Source of the DNA: Antedon mediterranea
Lineage: Eukaryota > Echinodermata > Crinoidea > Comatulida > Antedonidae
Reading direction: 5' to 3'
Length of the DNA: 64,000 bases
Assembly (NCBI RefSeq): GCF_964355755.1
Contig: NC_092672.1
Span: 8,556,001-8,620,000 of the forward strand
Of this stretch, positions 24,301 through 37,800 are shown one piece after another. The position numbers and the translations under genes were made by a program. Numbering within the stretch: the first letter of the stretch is position 1; the number at the start of each line of letters is the position of its first letter. The notes under the pieces were generated by a model. The model was not told the DNA's origin and did not search any database. It saw only the letters and a program-made list of their open reading frames with translations.

Positions 24301-25850
24301 TATAAAATACAATAATATTATATAGTTTTATATACATAAACATTCTTTAATTAACGTTTCAGAACACAGCCAAAACAAAACAGTAGAAATACTTAAAGCC
24401 TCTCATGAAAAGCATATTTGTATTAAATAGACAATGGAAGACATAACGATAAAATTAAATTTTAAAAATCATGTTGAATATGTCTTTATAATTTCATACG
24501 GAGTTACCCGATTGTAATTATATATTAAGTAGTTGGACATTAAAAGACCGCATTTCACTTAAAATTCTTTAAAATTTAAAACATAGAAATAGTAGTATTT
24601 TTTTAATTTATACACTACTTTTATTTTATATATTATTTGATATTTTAAACACTATAATACAGTATTTCATTCTTAATAATTTGGCACTTAAAATTCTATT
24701 TTAAAAATGAATTAATTGTACAAACACGATACACATGCAATACACTTATTCAAAATAATGTACACAATGAACAATACCTGATTACAAATCAACATGTTTA
24801 TACAAAATATTTATACATAAACAGAGTAACATAAAAAGGAGTTTTCACATGCTTTTGCACTTGCTGTGCATGTCTGTATGAGGTAGGTTACATGTAGAGA
24901 ACAGTTGACTGATGTTAGTACAGTACTGTTGCGGGTATAAGCCCACCATGGGATATAAATCCCCCTCCAAAATAGATACAAAGAGGAACACCCTCTTACT
25001 TTCATGTATAGATGTTTTTGATAATGATCATGTCATAAGCGAAGAATGCACATAAAAGTTTATTAAGTTCTCAGAATCACAGAGCGACAGAGGGCGTGCT
25101 ATTTAATATTTTTGCCAAAAATTGAAAAAAACTTAAGCTTTTAATAAGAAAATAAAAAATTATTGTTTTAATAAGCAAATACTTGGAATTTTGACAAGTG
25201 AAAAAGACACAGGCAAACCTGTATGGTTCTTTAGTATAAAGGTCATCTTTTATTTGACCCTATATTGTGTTGAGCTTATACCAGAGTCAGTACTGTACAA
25301 AAGTAGTGAGGGTTATGAAATGTATAGTTTAATGAACCTTTATGACTGTTAGTCTTATACAGTTTTGAAAAGGTTAAATATCAATGAAAGACTAACTATA
25401 CAAAAAATAACCAAAAAAACTTTAATTTGTCTTAAAATAAAAAAAAAACTTGCGTTTCTTCAAGATTTTTAAAGGATCTTCTTAAAATGTCAAAGAGTTT
25501 TATACAAATCTACAATTTTCATGATTCTATTGCAATGCAGTAAGGTATGGCAGCAATTTTAACCATTTTCTAAAATTCTACATTATACTGTATAGCCACA
25601 AAAAAATCTTATACAGTTGCCTCAATAAATTATGTATCAGGACCATGGTTTACAATACAACAAAGCACACTCAATAATGGCATGACAAGGCATTTAATTT
25701 TATTACTGTATGTAGAAAAAAGACAGCTTTTAGCATCTGGAAGCGCTTTGTGTGTGCACAAGATCTTCATATTTGATTAACAGCCACACTCTGTACTGAA
25801 TTGATAAATAATATTCAGATGTCTATTTCATATTTTGTCTCTTTTTCTGC
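21369..25850. other. AT-rich tail-to-tail intergenic region and 3' untranslated sequence
   Basis: About 4.5 kb without a convincing gene between the plus-strand secreted gene and the minus-strand RA-PDZ gene. Apart from the MITE at 21838-22193 it is AT-rich with no strong repeats. The right part should hold the 3' untranslated region of the RA-PDZ gene; AATAAA on the minus strand at 25699-25704 is the first candidate signal after the stop. Confidence 0.45.
21838..22193. mobile_element. TTAA-flanked MITE, complete copy
   Basis: The left terminus TTAAAGATGTATTGTCCCCC and the right terminus GCGGGACAATACATCTTTAA are inverted repeats of about 20 bp around 356 bp of AT-rich non-coding sequence. 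The TTAA at both edges fits a TTAA target-site superfamily (piggyBac or Kolobok). Relatives are at 12556-13106 and, as one end only, 14270-14297. Confidence 0.8.
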
Positions 25851-28800
25851 TCAGCAAAATTCTTCATCACCAGATAGATCACTGTTGAAAAATAGGTGGT
25901 GAATAAAAATAAAATAGGAAAAACACAATGGTATTATTAAATTATGCAGATGATACGAGTTGGTTCTCGACAAAACACAAATGTGATGGTACTGCACCTA
26001 CACCATTACATAGGGGCTTTTAATTGCAATTGCACTGTTAATTCATTGTGCACATGTAGAGAAATTGGGAAAACTGTTATGTGTAGGTTCTAGATCTAGG
26101 TTCTATTTAAATTTATTTTATTGTCAATTATTGATATCATTGTTCCAATGACATATGTCCTAAGCAATGCTCCTAGGAAAGAAAGATTGTTTCAAATCAG
26201 AAGCTCCCTTTGTGTTTCAGTGTGAATTTCGACCACATAATTAATAGTTTAAACGATGATCATGAATGACACTAAACACAATCAAAACAATGGTGTAATG
26301 ATGGTTTATATGATTAAGATAAATGTGTACCTGGCTTCTAATTCTTGCTCTAAGTTTCCAAGGAGCTGAGGAGCATTATCCAGCATTAAAGAGTACAGTT
26401 GATCCAAGTACTGCTTCTGGCGACTTGCTTCCAAAGACTCTGCTCGAAATACTTCAAGGATTTCAGACTGAAAACAAAACATAAATTAATGGTAAAGAAT
26501 TTAGTACAACTTGAAATGGGCTGTTGTTGAGTTTGGTATCAAAACTGGAAATTGCAGATAACAAATCATCCTAATTAAAACACTCATTTGTTTCAGTTTT
26601 ATGGCTCAGACTGGATTTGAGTAAACTAAACAACATGCTGCAGAAACTTGGTATTCATTAATGTATTATACAACTACTTTTACATGTAATATTAAAAACC
26701 ACAAGCCTAACATACATTTACATATGTACAGGAGTGGAGTTGTGGCTTGGTGGTTATGTGCTTGGCTACCACTCCAAGGGTCCTGGGTTCAAGTCCTGTC
26801 ACATGTCAGGATTTTTTCTAAGGACCAAATTACTTCCCTCCCAAAGACTTGTAATAAGACTTAGTTTATGTAGAGCATCTTGTGTATATGTTTGTCTTGT
26901 GAACCTCTGAGGGTCCCTAATGATCAGCAATAGCTGGATGGATCACCCTCATTAAAAATGGTGTTAAAAAAATCCAAAAAAAAAAAAATCGTTCTTTTTC
27001 AATAAACGTTCAGTTTGAAAAGCGCTGCAGTGAAAAAATCGTTCTTAATTGAGAATTTGGGATTTGAAAAACAATCGATTAAGTGTGAAATTATTATTAT
27101 TATTTTTTTTTAAACTCTGTCTCTACACTATCAAACCAGTTTAACAAAAAAATTGTGATCCTAAATATGGTAGTGATACAATCATCTTGTCCATGTAGGC
27201 ACATTTTTTTTTTTTTTGTCACATAAAGTTCATAGTGTAGACAGCGCTTTAGAACAGTGTTAAGAGACTCCCTGTACTGTATTTAAAAATGGGATGGACC
27301 GCCACTCTTGACAAACATACCTTTGATGAACCTTTGAGAGCCTCCCATAGTGGGATATCCCCTTTACCATCAATAGCATCCACACCACGTGTACTTTTAG
27401 TTACGTCAGTTAATTCTTGCAGTGCCACATCACGTTCACTTGTAAGCTTTTCAATCAATTTATCCTGTTTTATAAAGAAAAACATAAATGGGTAATAAGT
27501 ATCATAATATTATCTTATAAACTGATTTAATGTTATAATACAGTATCAAATATCAATATCAAACTGACAATAAAAACAACATTTTTTAAGTAATTTATAT
27601 CACCTGCTGCTTTCACGGATTTTCCAGAGCTCAAAGAGCTGGAAAAAAAAGCAGCAGCTGATAGAACTACTTTAAAAATAGTTCGGAGTTCCAAAATGTA
27701 TAAAAAAAACCATTATTATTACAAATGCAGGATACTGTATGTATTTGAAGGAAAATAACGTAAATCAAATAAATGCAAAACAATTTTTCTTTCTTCCTAT
27801 ATATAGCAATCTTACTATCATATCTACGGAAGCCCGTTCGGGCCACAAGTTAACTATATTTTAAAAGCCGTTATCTGGCGGCCTCCACTTAAGTATCTGG
27901 CGGCCGCCACTTAATTATCTGGCGGACGTACATGTCCCGTCACGTGACATGTACGTGCATTGGATCAGAGGCGATGTTGCATGCAATAAAAGGCAGGCAA
28001 TGCAATCATGATTAGGCAGGTTGCCTACCTTTTCCAATGTTTAGTCAACCTGCCGTCGTAGCATGTGCATAATCATGATTTCATTGCCTGCCTTTTATTG
28101 CATGCAACATCGCCTCTGATCCAATGCACGTACATGTCACGTGACGGGACATGTACAAATTATTAAGTGGCGGCCGCCAGATAACAGCTTTTAAAATATA
28201 GTTAACTTGTGGCCCGAACGGGCTTCCGTACATATCTGTTCTTATTGTATTAATATGTAAAGCAACTTTGCTATATAAATGTGGTATTTTTATTATTTAT
28301 ACAAAAACAGTACATCAGGCTGACAATATGTAAAACATAAATTTATTATTTACAATAATCATACTATAATTTATGAATTAAACAAAGCTTATTATATAAT
28401 TTCTAATCAAATTTAAACTATACAGAAGTAACTTTATCAACTCTTTGAGGGATTAATGTTCAACAAGATACAAATGTGAGTAATTTGACACTATTAGTTT
28501 TCTCCCTTTGTGACTGTTTGTTTTCACTTTATTATATTATGCTTCTCACCTTGTTGTCAGATTCTAATGATATTCGCTTTAATTCGTCAGACAACTGTAA
28601 TGTTTCAGCCTTCAAAAGAAAAGCAAAAGTTTACAATTATTATAAATAATAATGTCATTGTCTACATTAATGCTGTAATTGTCTCAATTTTATAATAATA
28701 ACATTCAATTAATGTATTACAAATGTTTTTTATTTTTCATCTCCATGGTCAAGTATAGGTAGTTATTGAATTATACTGTATTTATTCATGATTTACAGTA

Positions 28801-31800
28801 TGTCAAGATAGTAAGATAATTGTTTGTTAAACACATGGTAAAAAAACCCATTGAGGCCTCTATACTGTATTACAATATGCAAAAAACCTCAATGCGCTTA
28901 ACAGTATAAAACAAAATGCAGTTAAAATGGAGAGTTTTCAAAACAGCCTTAAAATAAGTAAATGAAGTTTCAAAGGAGACAGAGATCTAGGTTCTTAGAC
29001 TTTCTACACTATCAGTTTGACAAAAAAGTGTGATGTGCCTACCGTAAATATGGCAGTGATATGTCCAGATATGGGCACATCATATTTTTTTGTCACATAA
29101 AGTTTGATAGTGTAGACAGAGATTTTGAAAATAATATGCTTTGTTAACTTTTGAATGAACGCGCATAAATTCTGAACCAGATCGCTGAGGCCTCTATGAT
29201 GAAAGGACTTGAAGATAAATACCAAAATAACTTATTTTTCCATGGTAAAGAGAAGGTTATTTGTGGTAATCCCATAATATTTCAATTTAACATATGAAGA
29301 GAAATAATTTTAAAATAAATTCAACCTGGTGGCGTCAGTCCTGACAAGGACACATTCTACTCAAAATTAATCCAGTTCTGCTGGATTTTTAAATAACAAC
29401 ATGTTTAACCATAGAAGGGAATGTCCAAATATATGAATACCATACTTGTTTTGAAATGTGTTATGTTTTTGGGTAGAAAACTGCCTGGGAACACAGCATG
29501 TTGAGTACACATTATGTCATAATACAATGCGTCACCCTTAGATTGACACATGGGGACACAAACTATAAATACATCTGGATAGCGTCTGAGGCCTGATTGC
29601 TGATTGTCATAATATGTTATTCTAAACTCACTCCTACACAATTCCTGTTTGTTTTCAATAATAAGGAATAAGAGTTACCAGAATGAGACAATGAGAATTG
29701 TCAATCAACTTGGTATATGAACTTGATATACTGGCGTAAAGAAAACTGATACATTCTTTTTTTTATTGGATGATACAAACCATTTCAGCTAGCATTGACT
29801 GATTAAATAAAAAACTGGAAACTGAGGTCTGCTGTATTTATGTTCATACACTAATTTTAATATCAAGCAATTGACGTATTCGATTTGGGTGACTTTTTTC
29901 TTTTTTATTTGAATGGCAATAACCGCAAGCTTATTCATTACGTATTTTACTGAACACTCATCAGAAAACACTAATGAAATTCCTATTTAAATTTGGCAAT
30001 TGCAAAAAAGAACAGTCACTCTTTCTTTTTTACCTCAAAAGAGTTCCTCTGCATCTCTAACCTCTCCAGTTCCTTCTGCCGTTGCTTAAGACTTCCTCGA
30101 ATGAGAGGGATTTCCTTAACCTGCTCTGTTAGCACATCACAATGGCTGTCTTTGTTTGTCAGGCGGCTTTGTAACTCATTTACTACACTGCGTAGCTGGT
30201 CAGCCTCTCCAGCCCTTTCTTCTAGCTCTACTAGCCTAAATAGTAAATAAGAAACTAAGTTTAACAGCGGTTTCAGTTTCAATGAGTTATATAGAATGTC
30301 TATTAAGGAATGAAAACATAATTGGTAGAAGGGAACAATAAATATTCATATTAATAATGAATAATCATAATAATTCAATAACATGCATTCATTGAAACTA
30401 ATATAATGAATACCTTAATCGGTGAATAGTCATATACTTATATACTCAAAACACTTCATAGAATATAATTAGGGAATGAAGACTCATTGTATATCAATGA
30501 CAATGAATATTCATTAATCAGTGACACATGAATATTCATTACATGTTAATGACACTATAACTTTTCATACCTTTGGACATCCTCTGACAATCGTTTGTTC
30601 TCAGTCTTTGTAATATGCACCTGCTCTTTCAATATTCTTAGTTCCTCTTTCATTCTAGTGTATTCTCTTGTCTTCTCCACTTCATCCTCTTCCTCCTCGT
30701 TACGGATTAGAACCAGTTGAATCTGGTGAGTTCCGTTGAGCCGCGTGTTTACTTGTGACAATGGCATTCTCAGAACATTCTCGCCATTGATTTCAAACAC
30801 CCTAAATTAAAAAATAAATAATAATTTATAGGTCCATGATTAGACCAGTTGTATACCATATATGACAGCATTGCGAATAAAAGTACACTGCGGTTGTACT
30901 TCTTTTAATAGCTGTGTTCACTCACAGAAATAAGAGCTGGTGTAATTGTGCTTCACTTACACCTTTCTTTAAACTGTGACGTACCTCTGATATCACTCTA
31001 CAAGGAAAGGTACATCTTATGTAAACTTTACCAACATTAGTAAAGTGATAAAACAGATTATAACATGAGTATATAGATGTAATTTTTGCGTTTGAACGCA
31101 GAACAAGAAAAAACTACAATTTAACTCTGATAGACTGTAATTTCACTCCGATAGACTGTAAATTAACTCTGATAGACTGTAATTTAACTCTGATAGACTG
31201 TAATTAAACTCAGACAGAGAAAAGAGCATGTACATGTGGTGAACCACAAATGAGACACTTACCTGTCGCCAACCTTCATGATACCTTTTGAATCACAAGT
31301 ATGGACGTACACTCCTTTCTGGTCAGTCCTAGTGGTGAAACTAAAGCCATAGCCATTCACTCCTTTCTTGATCTGCATTGCTACAAGGCGACTACGTTGC
31401 TTTGAAGAGAGTAATGGGAACACAGGAGCACGCTGGCGTTTACTTCTAGCCTGAAAATTAAATTTTTCTGGATTTAATGACTTTTAAAATTAGTTGCATT
31501 TTTGAGAAAGACAATCATGCACTGTTAACATTATAAAGAAAAACAAGAACTTCAATAAACAATGCACTACCACTAAATATTTCATATTGCTGATTTCTGG
31601 CAGTATTTAGGGAATATTATAACATTTTCTTTTATTTCTGGCATACATGAAATAAACTACTGTATACAAACTAAAAAAGGAAGTAAAATAGTGTATAAGT
31701 AAATAACAAGCATAAATATGGTACAAAAATGCCTATTCTAAATAAAACTTTGAAAAACTGTATGATTCTCTAAGGTAATAAAAGTTTAAAATGTATTTGT

Positions 31801-34800
31801 CCACTGTGGCTCAAGAGTAGATTAAAAACAGAAATGTGCAATGTCAAATAATTATAACGTGCCGAAAGAAATTAAAAATGAAAGTTCAATAAACTGACAA
31901 TGATGAGAGTAAAAGGTAATTAAAGGGTTTAAATTGCTTGAAGTATTAAATGAATGACAGAGATAAGTACACAAATACTTAAAGAATAAGTATTATCTGT
32001 AACAGAACTCTGTAATACGTAAGGATGACAGGAAAGACACCCTCATGTACGCTTTCACGTGATCACATAAACTTTCCCTTTAAAAGGTTTGAAATGATAA
32101 AGAATTTGATAATGCATGAAATAATTAGGTTTCATGCTAAATGCAAAAGATAAAGACATATTTCTGGAAATTGTGTAGAAATTCATAATCATTTTCAAAC
32201 AGCTTCTTACCCATGGCCATGCGGTGACTTAAAATTAAAAACCAAAGATACAATACATAAAAAAAAACACACAGAAAATGGGCAAACTTTGTTTAGGGCC
32301 TATATCATTTAATAATCATAAACAGAAAATAATGAAACATATAATTTAAATATATAAATTATAATATAACATATCTGATTGGCATAATACAAAACAAACG
32401 AAAAGCAAAGAAAAAAATTGGTTCACGATATAATAAAATATATATGAATAAGAATATATAATATAAATAATTTGAATATGTATAAAATTCAATCAGTTTA
32501 CATAATGAAATTCTGTGATCAAGGTTAACATTAAGATGTATGTTAAATACACTTTTAATATGGCTTGTTTTTCACAAAAGGCTAGTTTAGGCTTATTTAC
32601 TATCACTTGCACTAGATTGAACGATAAATTCAAGAAAAATGAGTTTGTTTGATCCAAAAACTAACCTTTTCTGCAGCCACTTCTTGGTCAGCTTTAGCTA
32701 ATTCAATTCTGGATAAAAGACTAGTCTGCTGTTGTTTGAGTGCAACCAGTGTTGACTCTTCCATGGCTAGTTTGTATTCCAACTCAGCTTCCCGCTCTGT
32801 GTTCTCATTGTTCCTAGAATTCCAGTGAAGGATTTTGTTGAGAACGGATGTCGTGTTCCATGTTGGGTGCCAATCGGAATAAGCCCGGATTGACGATAGC
32901 CAGCCTCGGTTGTTTTGATTGCTTCCGCGACTGTTGTGAATGAATGAACGTCAGTTAGCAGTGGGGTCAACATTTTTAAATGACCAAGAGACCCATGCTA
33001 AATTTGACCCATGCCATCATTGACCATGCTCTGTCTGAAGTCTTAAATAATTTCTTGACTTATTTTGTAATACTTTTTTTCATTATTCAGAAATGTATTA
33101 TAAATATAGGAAAATGCCATGCTCAAATTTTGTTTACAGTGACTGTCCGTATAAAGGTGCTACAACATTTTACAGGCAATCTTTCTCCTGTAAGTTTATT
33201 TTTTTAAATGGAAATTAATTGATTCAATGATTACAATCAAGGTTTAAGTTCTCAAAATCCAAAAAAAGATAATACATTTCATAAATTTACATTTTTTTAA
33301 ATGTTTTTCATCCATGCCTTTTTTCTGCATATCTTCATATCAGTTCAGAACATTCTACTGGACCCATTCCATTCACAAGCAGAGAGGAAACATTCAGACG
33401 ACCTTGCAGGTAATAATCGTTTTCCCTATGGAACATTCCATTATACAAGCAGCATGCAGGTATTTCTATCCTCATATCCAAATGAAAAGTTTTATATAGT
33501 CTTTATTCCAATAATTATCTTGTATTTTTAAGTTTTGAATAATTTTTTACAGTAGAAACTGGTCTTTGAAACCTCTTTAGAAAATTTCCAAAGAAACGAA
33601 CAAGGGGAAATATATGTTTTAACAGTACAGCCAACCCTTATTCAAAGGACTCTTTATTAAGGGGATATTTTGTTGGGTCTCAAAGATGTAGTGTAATTAA
33701 AATAGTATAATTGTGTAAATGAATATTTAAGAGGTTTTTTAAGTTAATAGGGTATTACATTCTTTTATCATTCTCAATGCTTACACAACCCACGTGCAAA
33801 ATACTTACGTTTCTTTATTATCAGTTTCATCGTTGACCTGCTGGTGCAGCTGTTTGATACGGACTTCTTTTAACCGAATGTCTTGTTTCACTTGATCTAA
33901 ACGCGTTTCGAGATCTTTGATAGCGAGCTGGTGCGAGTCTGAAACAATATCAAGAAACAATAAGCGTTTACACAATGAAAATAGGAAGATAACTGGTTGA
34001 GCCTTTTTAGTCTGCTGTTGTTATGCTAATGAGCTAAACAAGTCCAATCAGTGCAAGCTCAGAATTGCCTTACATGAAAACAATCAATTGTAGCTATATT
34101 TTACATTTCTGCTTGGTGAATGGTTTTGTACTTTATGTAACTGAAACAAACAAGAATTTAAAGCTACACTATCAAATACTGTAGTCTGGCAAAAAAAGAG
34201 TGATGTGCTCAAATATGGTAGTGATATGCTATCATCGTGTCCATATATGGGCCCATCACATTTTTGTTGTCAGACTATTTGATAGTATAGACAGAGCTTT
34301 ATATTCTTGTTTGTTTCAGTTACATAAAGTTTGATAGTGTAAACAGAGCTTAAAGCAGTAGCTTTTCACTCACCAAAACCATCATCTGCTTGATTTTTAT
34401 CAGGTTTTTGACGATTCTTCATATCTTTCTCATGTTGTTGAAAAGCATCCTCCAGTTGTGACAGTGCCTTCTGGACCACTGAGAACTATTTATTTAACAG
34501 AAATTAATTAATAGATAAGTATAAGTATTTTAATAAAATTGAACCAAATATATATATAAAAAAATAACGCATTTATATAGACCCATTTCACAGAAATGTA
34601 ATACAAATCTTTCATTTTTGTTGGTTATAAGGATGAGACAATGAAAGTGCTCTAAAAAGAAGAAAAAGAATTGACAATGTTGACTACCAGAACAGGAAAA
34701 CATCATCATAACATTTTTTAAATCTGTAATGAACAGACATTCATGGAAAGTTCTAACAGATAAGTTACTGATCTAGTTTCGCTCATTTTAGTGACTATGG

Positions 34801-37800
34801 ACCTGATCTGCAGAAAACATGTATATTTCTGACACAGCAATAAAATATTACTTATTTTAGTATCAAACAACTCTTCTAAATATAACTTAATCTAACCCTC
34901 TAAATAATCTTAATCAACTTTTTAAAAAGGAAACGCACAACTATTTCCTGCTATACCAACATGCGCCTTAGTGGCATCACAACCTGGGTCATAAAACTGT
35001 GATACTTAATATTAATATTAACAATTTTTATAATTTTGTATATCTTCTCGTGGAGTCATCCTAGTTATCTTATCTGATGACCCGATAATGATGTAATCCA
35101 AGGAAATATATCCATCAATTGTTGTGGAATAAATAGCAGCATGTACCAGTCGGTGTGACTGTGAATATGACCTGTACTGTATATCGTCTGTATGTCCACA
35201 CAATGCTAATCTATAGGTCACGGCTTACTAGGCCAAAATGTGTAAATCATTTTCAAACATATATATTATTATATACAGTAAATATGTATTGAATGAAGTA
35301 AGTGTGTTAAAGAAAGTGTTAGTCTGCGTGTCTGTCCACATAATGATACAGGTCATGGCTACTACCTACACTTAAAATTTACAAACAATTTACATATTGT
35401 AGATTAAATAAAATTATTGAATTAAATCTTATCTCAACATTAAAAATTAGTACTACATGAAGGACAAAAGAAAATTATTGTAAGTAATTTATTCCATTGT
35501 ATATCTAAGAATATTAAGTTACTAATGAATTGTACTATAAACTATTAAACAACACACACAAGTGTTCACTACAGTAAGTGTTTCATAAACAAACTTAGAT
35601 AGTATTTAAATAATAATATTTATATATATATTCATATGTAAGATATATGAGAAAAAAAAGGAAAATAAAAAAAAAATAAAAAAAAAAAATAAATAAAAAA
35701 CTAGTAAAAAAAAAATGAAAATAAAAAATGCTTGAGGCTCAGTTGTGCACTACCCTGCATTTATAATGTGTTATACGTGTTTTTTTGTATCAATTATTAG
35801 TAACAGTGTATAATAATATGGGCTTATTGTCACCTGTTTTGCTTTATCTTGCAGCCGCAAGTTCTCATAACGCAAAACTTGTATCGTTGTCTCTCGGTCA
35901 TGTAATTCCTTCTGATATGTCTCAAGCTCATTTTGATCCTATAAACAAAAAACATATAAAAATAAGTATTTCTGCTATAAACTTAATTGCAGATGCTATC
36001 ACAACATCAAAAGGTTTCTGAGCATGTGCAGATTCCTAAAAAATTGGTTTTGCTTTGTCATTGCGTTTGTCATTTTACTATCACGCTTTTTTTTCTCTGG
36101 CAACGCCCTATAGGCCTACTGAGTTAATTATCAACTTAAACGCTACTGAACTTTTATCAATAATTTACAAATAAAAAATATCCTCAACATGTGCTGAGTA
36201 ATTATGTAAAATCATTTATCATTACAGATATTTTATAAAAATAAAAACAATATTAGATTAAAAAAGCCTGTTCATCTATTAAGGTTACTTATAGTCCCAT
36301 GTTGATAAAAATGACATTTAATAATTGTGTTTATCATTGTGATCAGTTTGACAGGAATAAACAGAGAATGTCAGGTCAGATGAGGATGTTTAAAAGAAAA
36401 ATAAAATTACAAAGAATGATTACCTCGCGCGCCTTACTAAGAGTCGACGTTGAAGACAAGGTGATCTTCTCCGGGGAGTTTACTCTCTTTATTTTCGGTT
36501 TAATTAATAACGACTGCTCGATGTTTGCCATCTGAAAAATGGTCATAAAACAAAACGGCCATTTTAAAACTTTGCATTGATATAAAATACACAATTTACA
36601 CACTATTCCAATGTTAGCATTTTCCATTACAGTCGGTCTCATCTTCCACAAACTTATAAAAACAAACGCAACAAAATAGAATATAATTAAAAATTATAAA
36701 ATAAAATAGTTAATGAAAGAGGATGATCTTGTTTTCAGATTACTTTTTGGTGGTTGTTAAAGCAGTACACTTATTAGTAAAGACAATTTTATACTGTAGA
36801 GGGACAAGACTGAATAGGTAAAGTTGACCAAATTTTACAGGTTTATGCTTGAATAATGTGTTTGCCTTGTATTATCCATGTTTTAGTTTCCTAATTCTTT
36901 ATTAAGCCAAAGTTAAATTCTATAATCTCAGGCAGGCTGTAAAACAAATACTATACCTACCTAGTATTAACACATTAAATTAATTGACAGATCATTCAAC
37001 ACGATCCTCATTAAATACATTATGTTTTAAACATTACTCATATTATTAATGTATAAAAATTACCCTAGTAAACTTTCTTTCACCTTTCAAACTGACCTCA
37101 TAAAATTATTAATCACAAATGTATCATGGTGATTAGTTTTTGCTTAAATTTTTCTAAGTGATGGTAGGCGGGTGGGGCATTAGGGAGATATCATTGCTGG
37201 GGCAAGGTTGCTAAATCCCTGTGGTATACCAATCATTCAACCATACATACGAACGTTGAACATAGCTTTCAAATATCAAGTCACTTCTATTGAGGTTGTC
37301 AATTATTAACCACCTTTGTAAATAATGATTAACTTCCCAGGGTCCGGGGCCCATCAACGGGGTACTATTCCCCAAGGACAGGGAGAAGAACGACGACTCC
37401 ACAGATGTGATTACCGTATTCGAGACACAGATTCTACGTTCGAGTTCATTCATTTATTTACATGATAATCAATTTATTATTTTTAGGATTTACATGATGT
37501 ATTATGTGCAATGAACTGTGACGGAGTGCAAAAACAGGGATTAGTATGGGGTTAAGATGGTCGAAAAGGTCAACACACTTTAATAATGGTAAAAAATAAG
37601 TCGGTTAAGATGATGGCAGGGTTCAACAGCATACAATAGCACTTCAATTCAAGTCATTGCCATTTTGATGTCGAGTTTAATTATTATTTTTCACATATTC
37701 TTCACATGAATGGAGATGATTGAAAAAATAGTGCCAAAGTAAATAAGAAAATCATAACAAAAGTGTGGCGATGAATAAAACGAAGTTGAGTTGAATGTAA

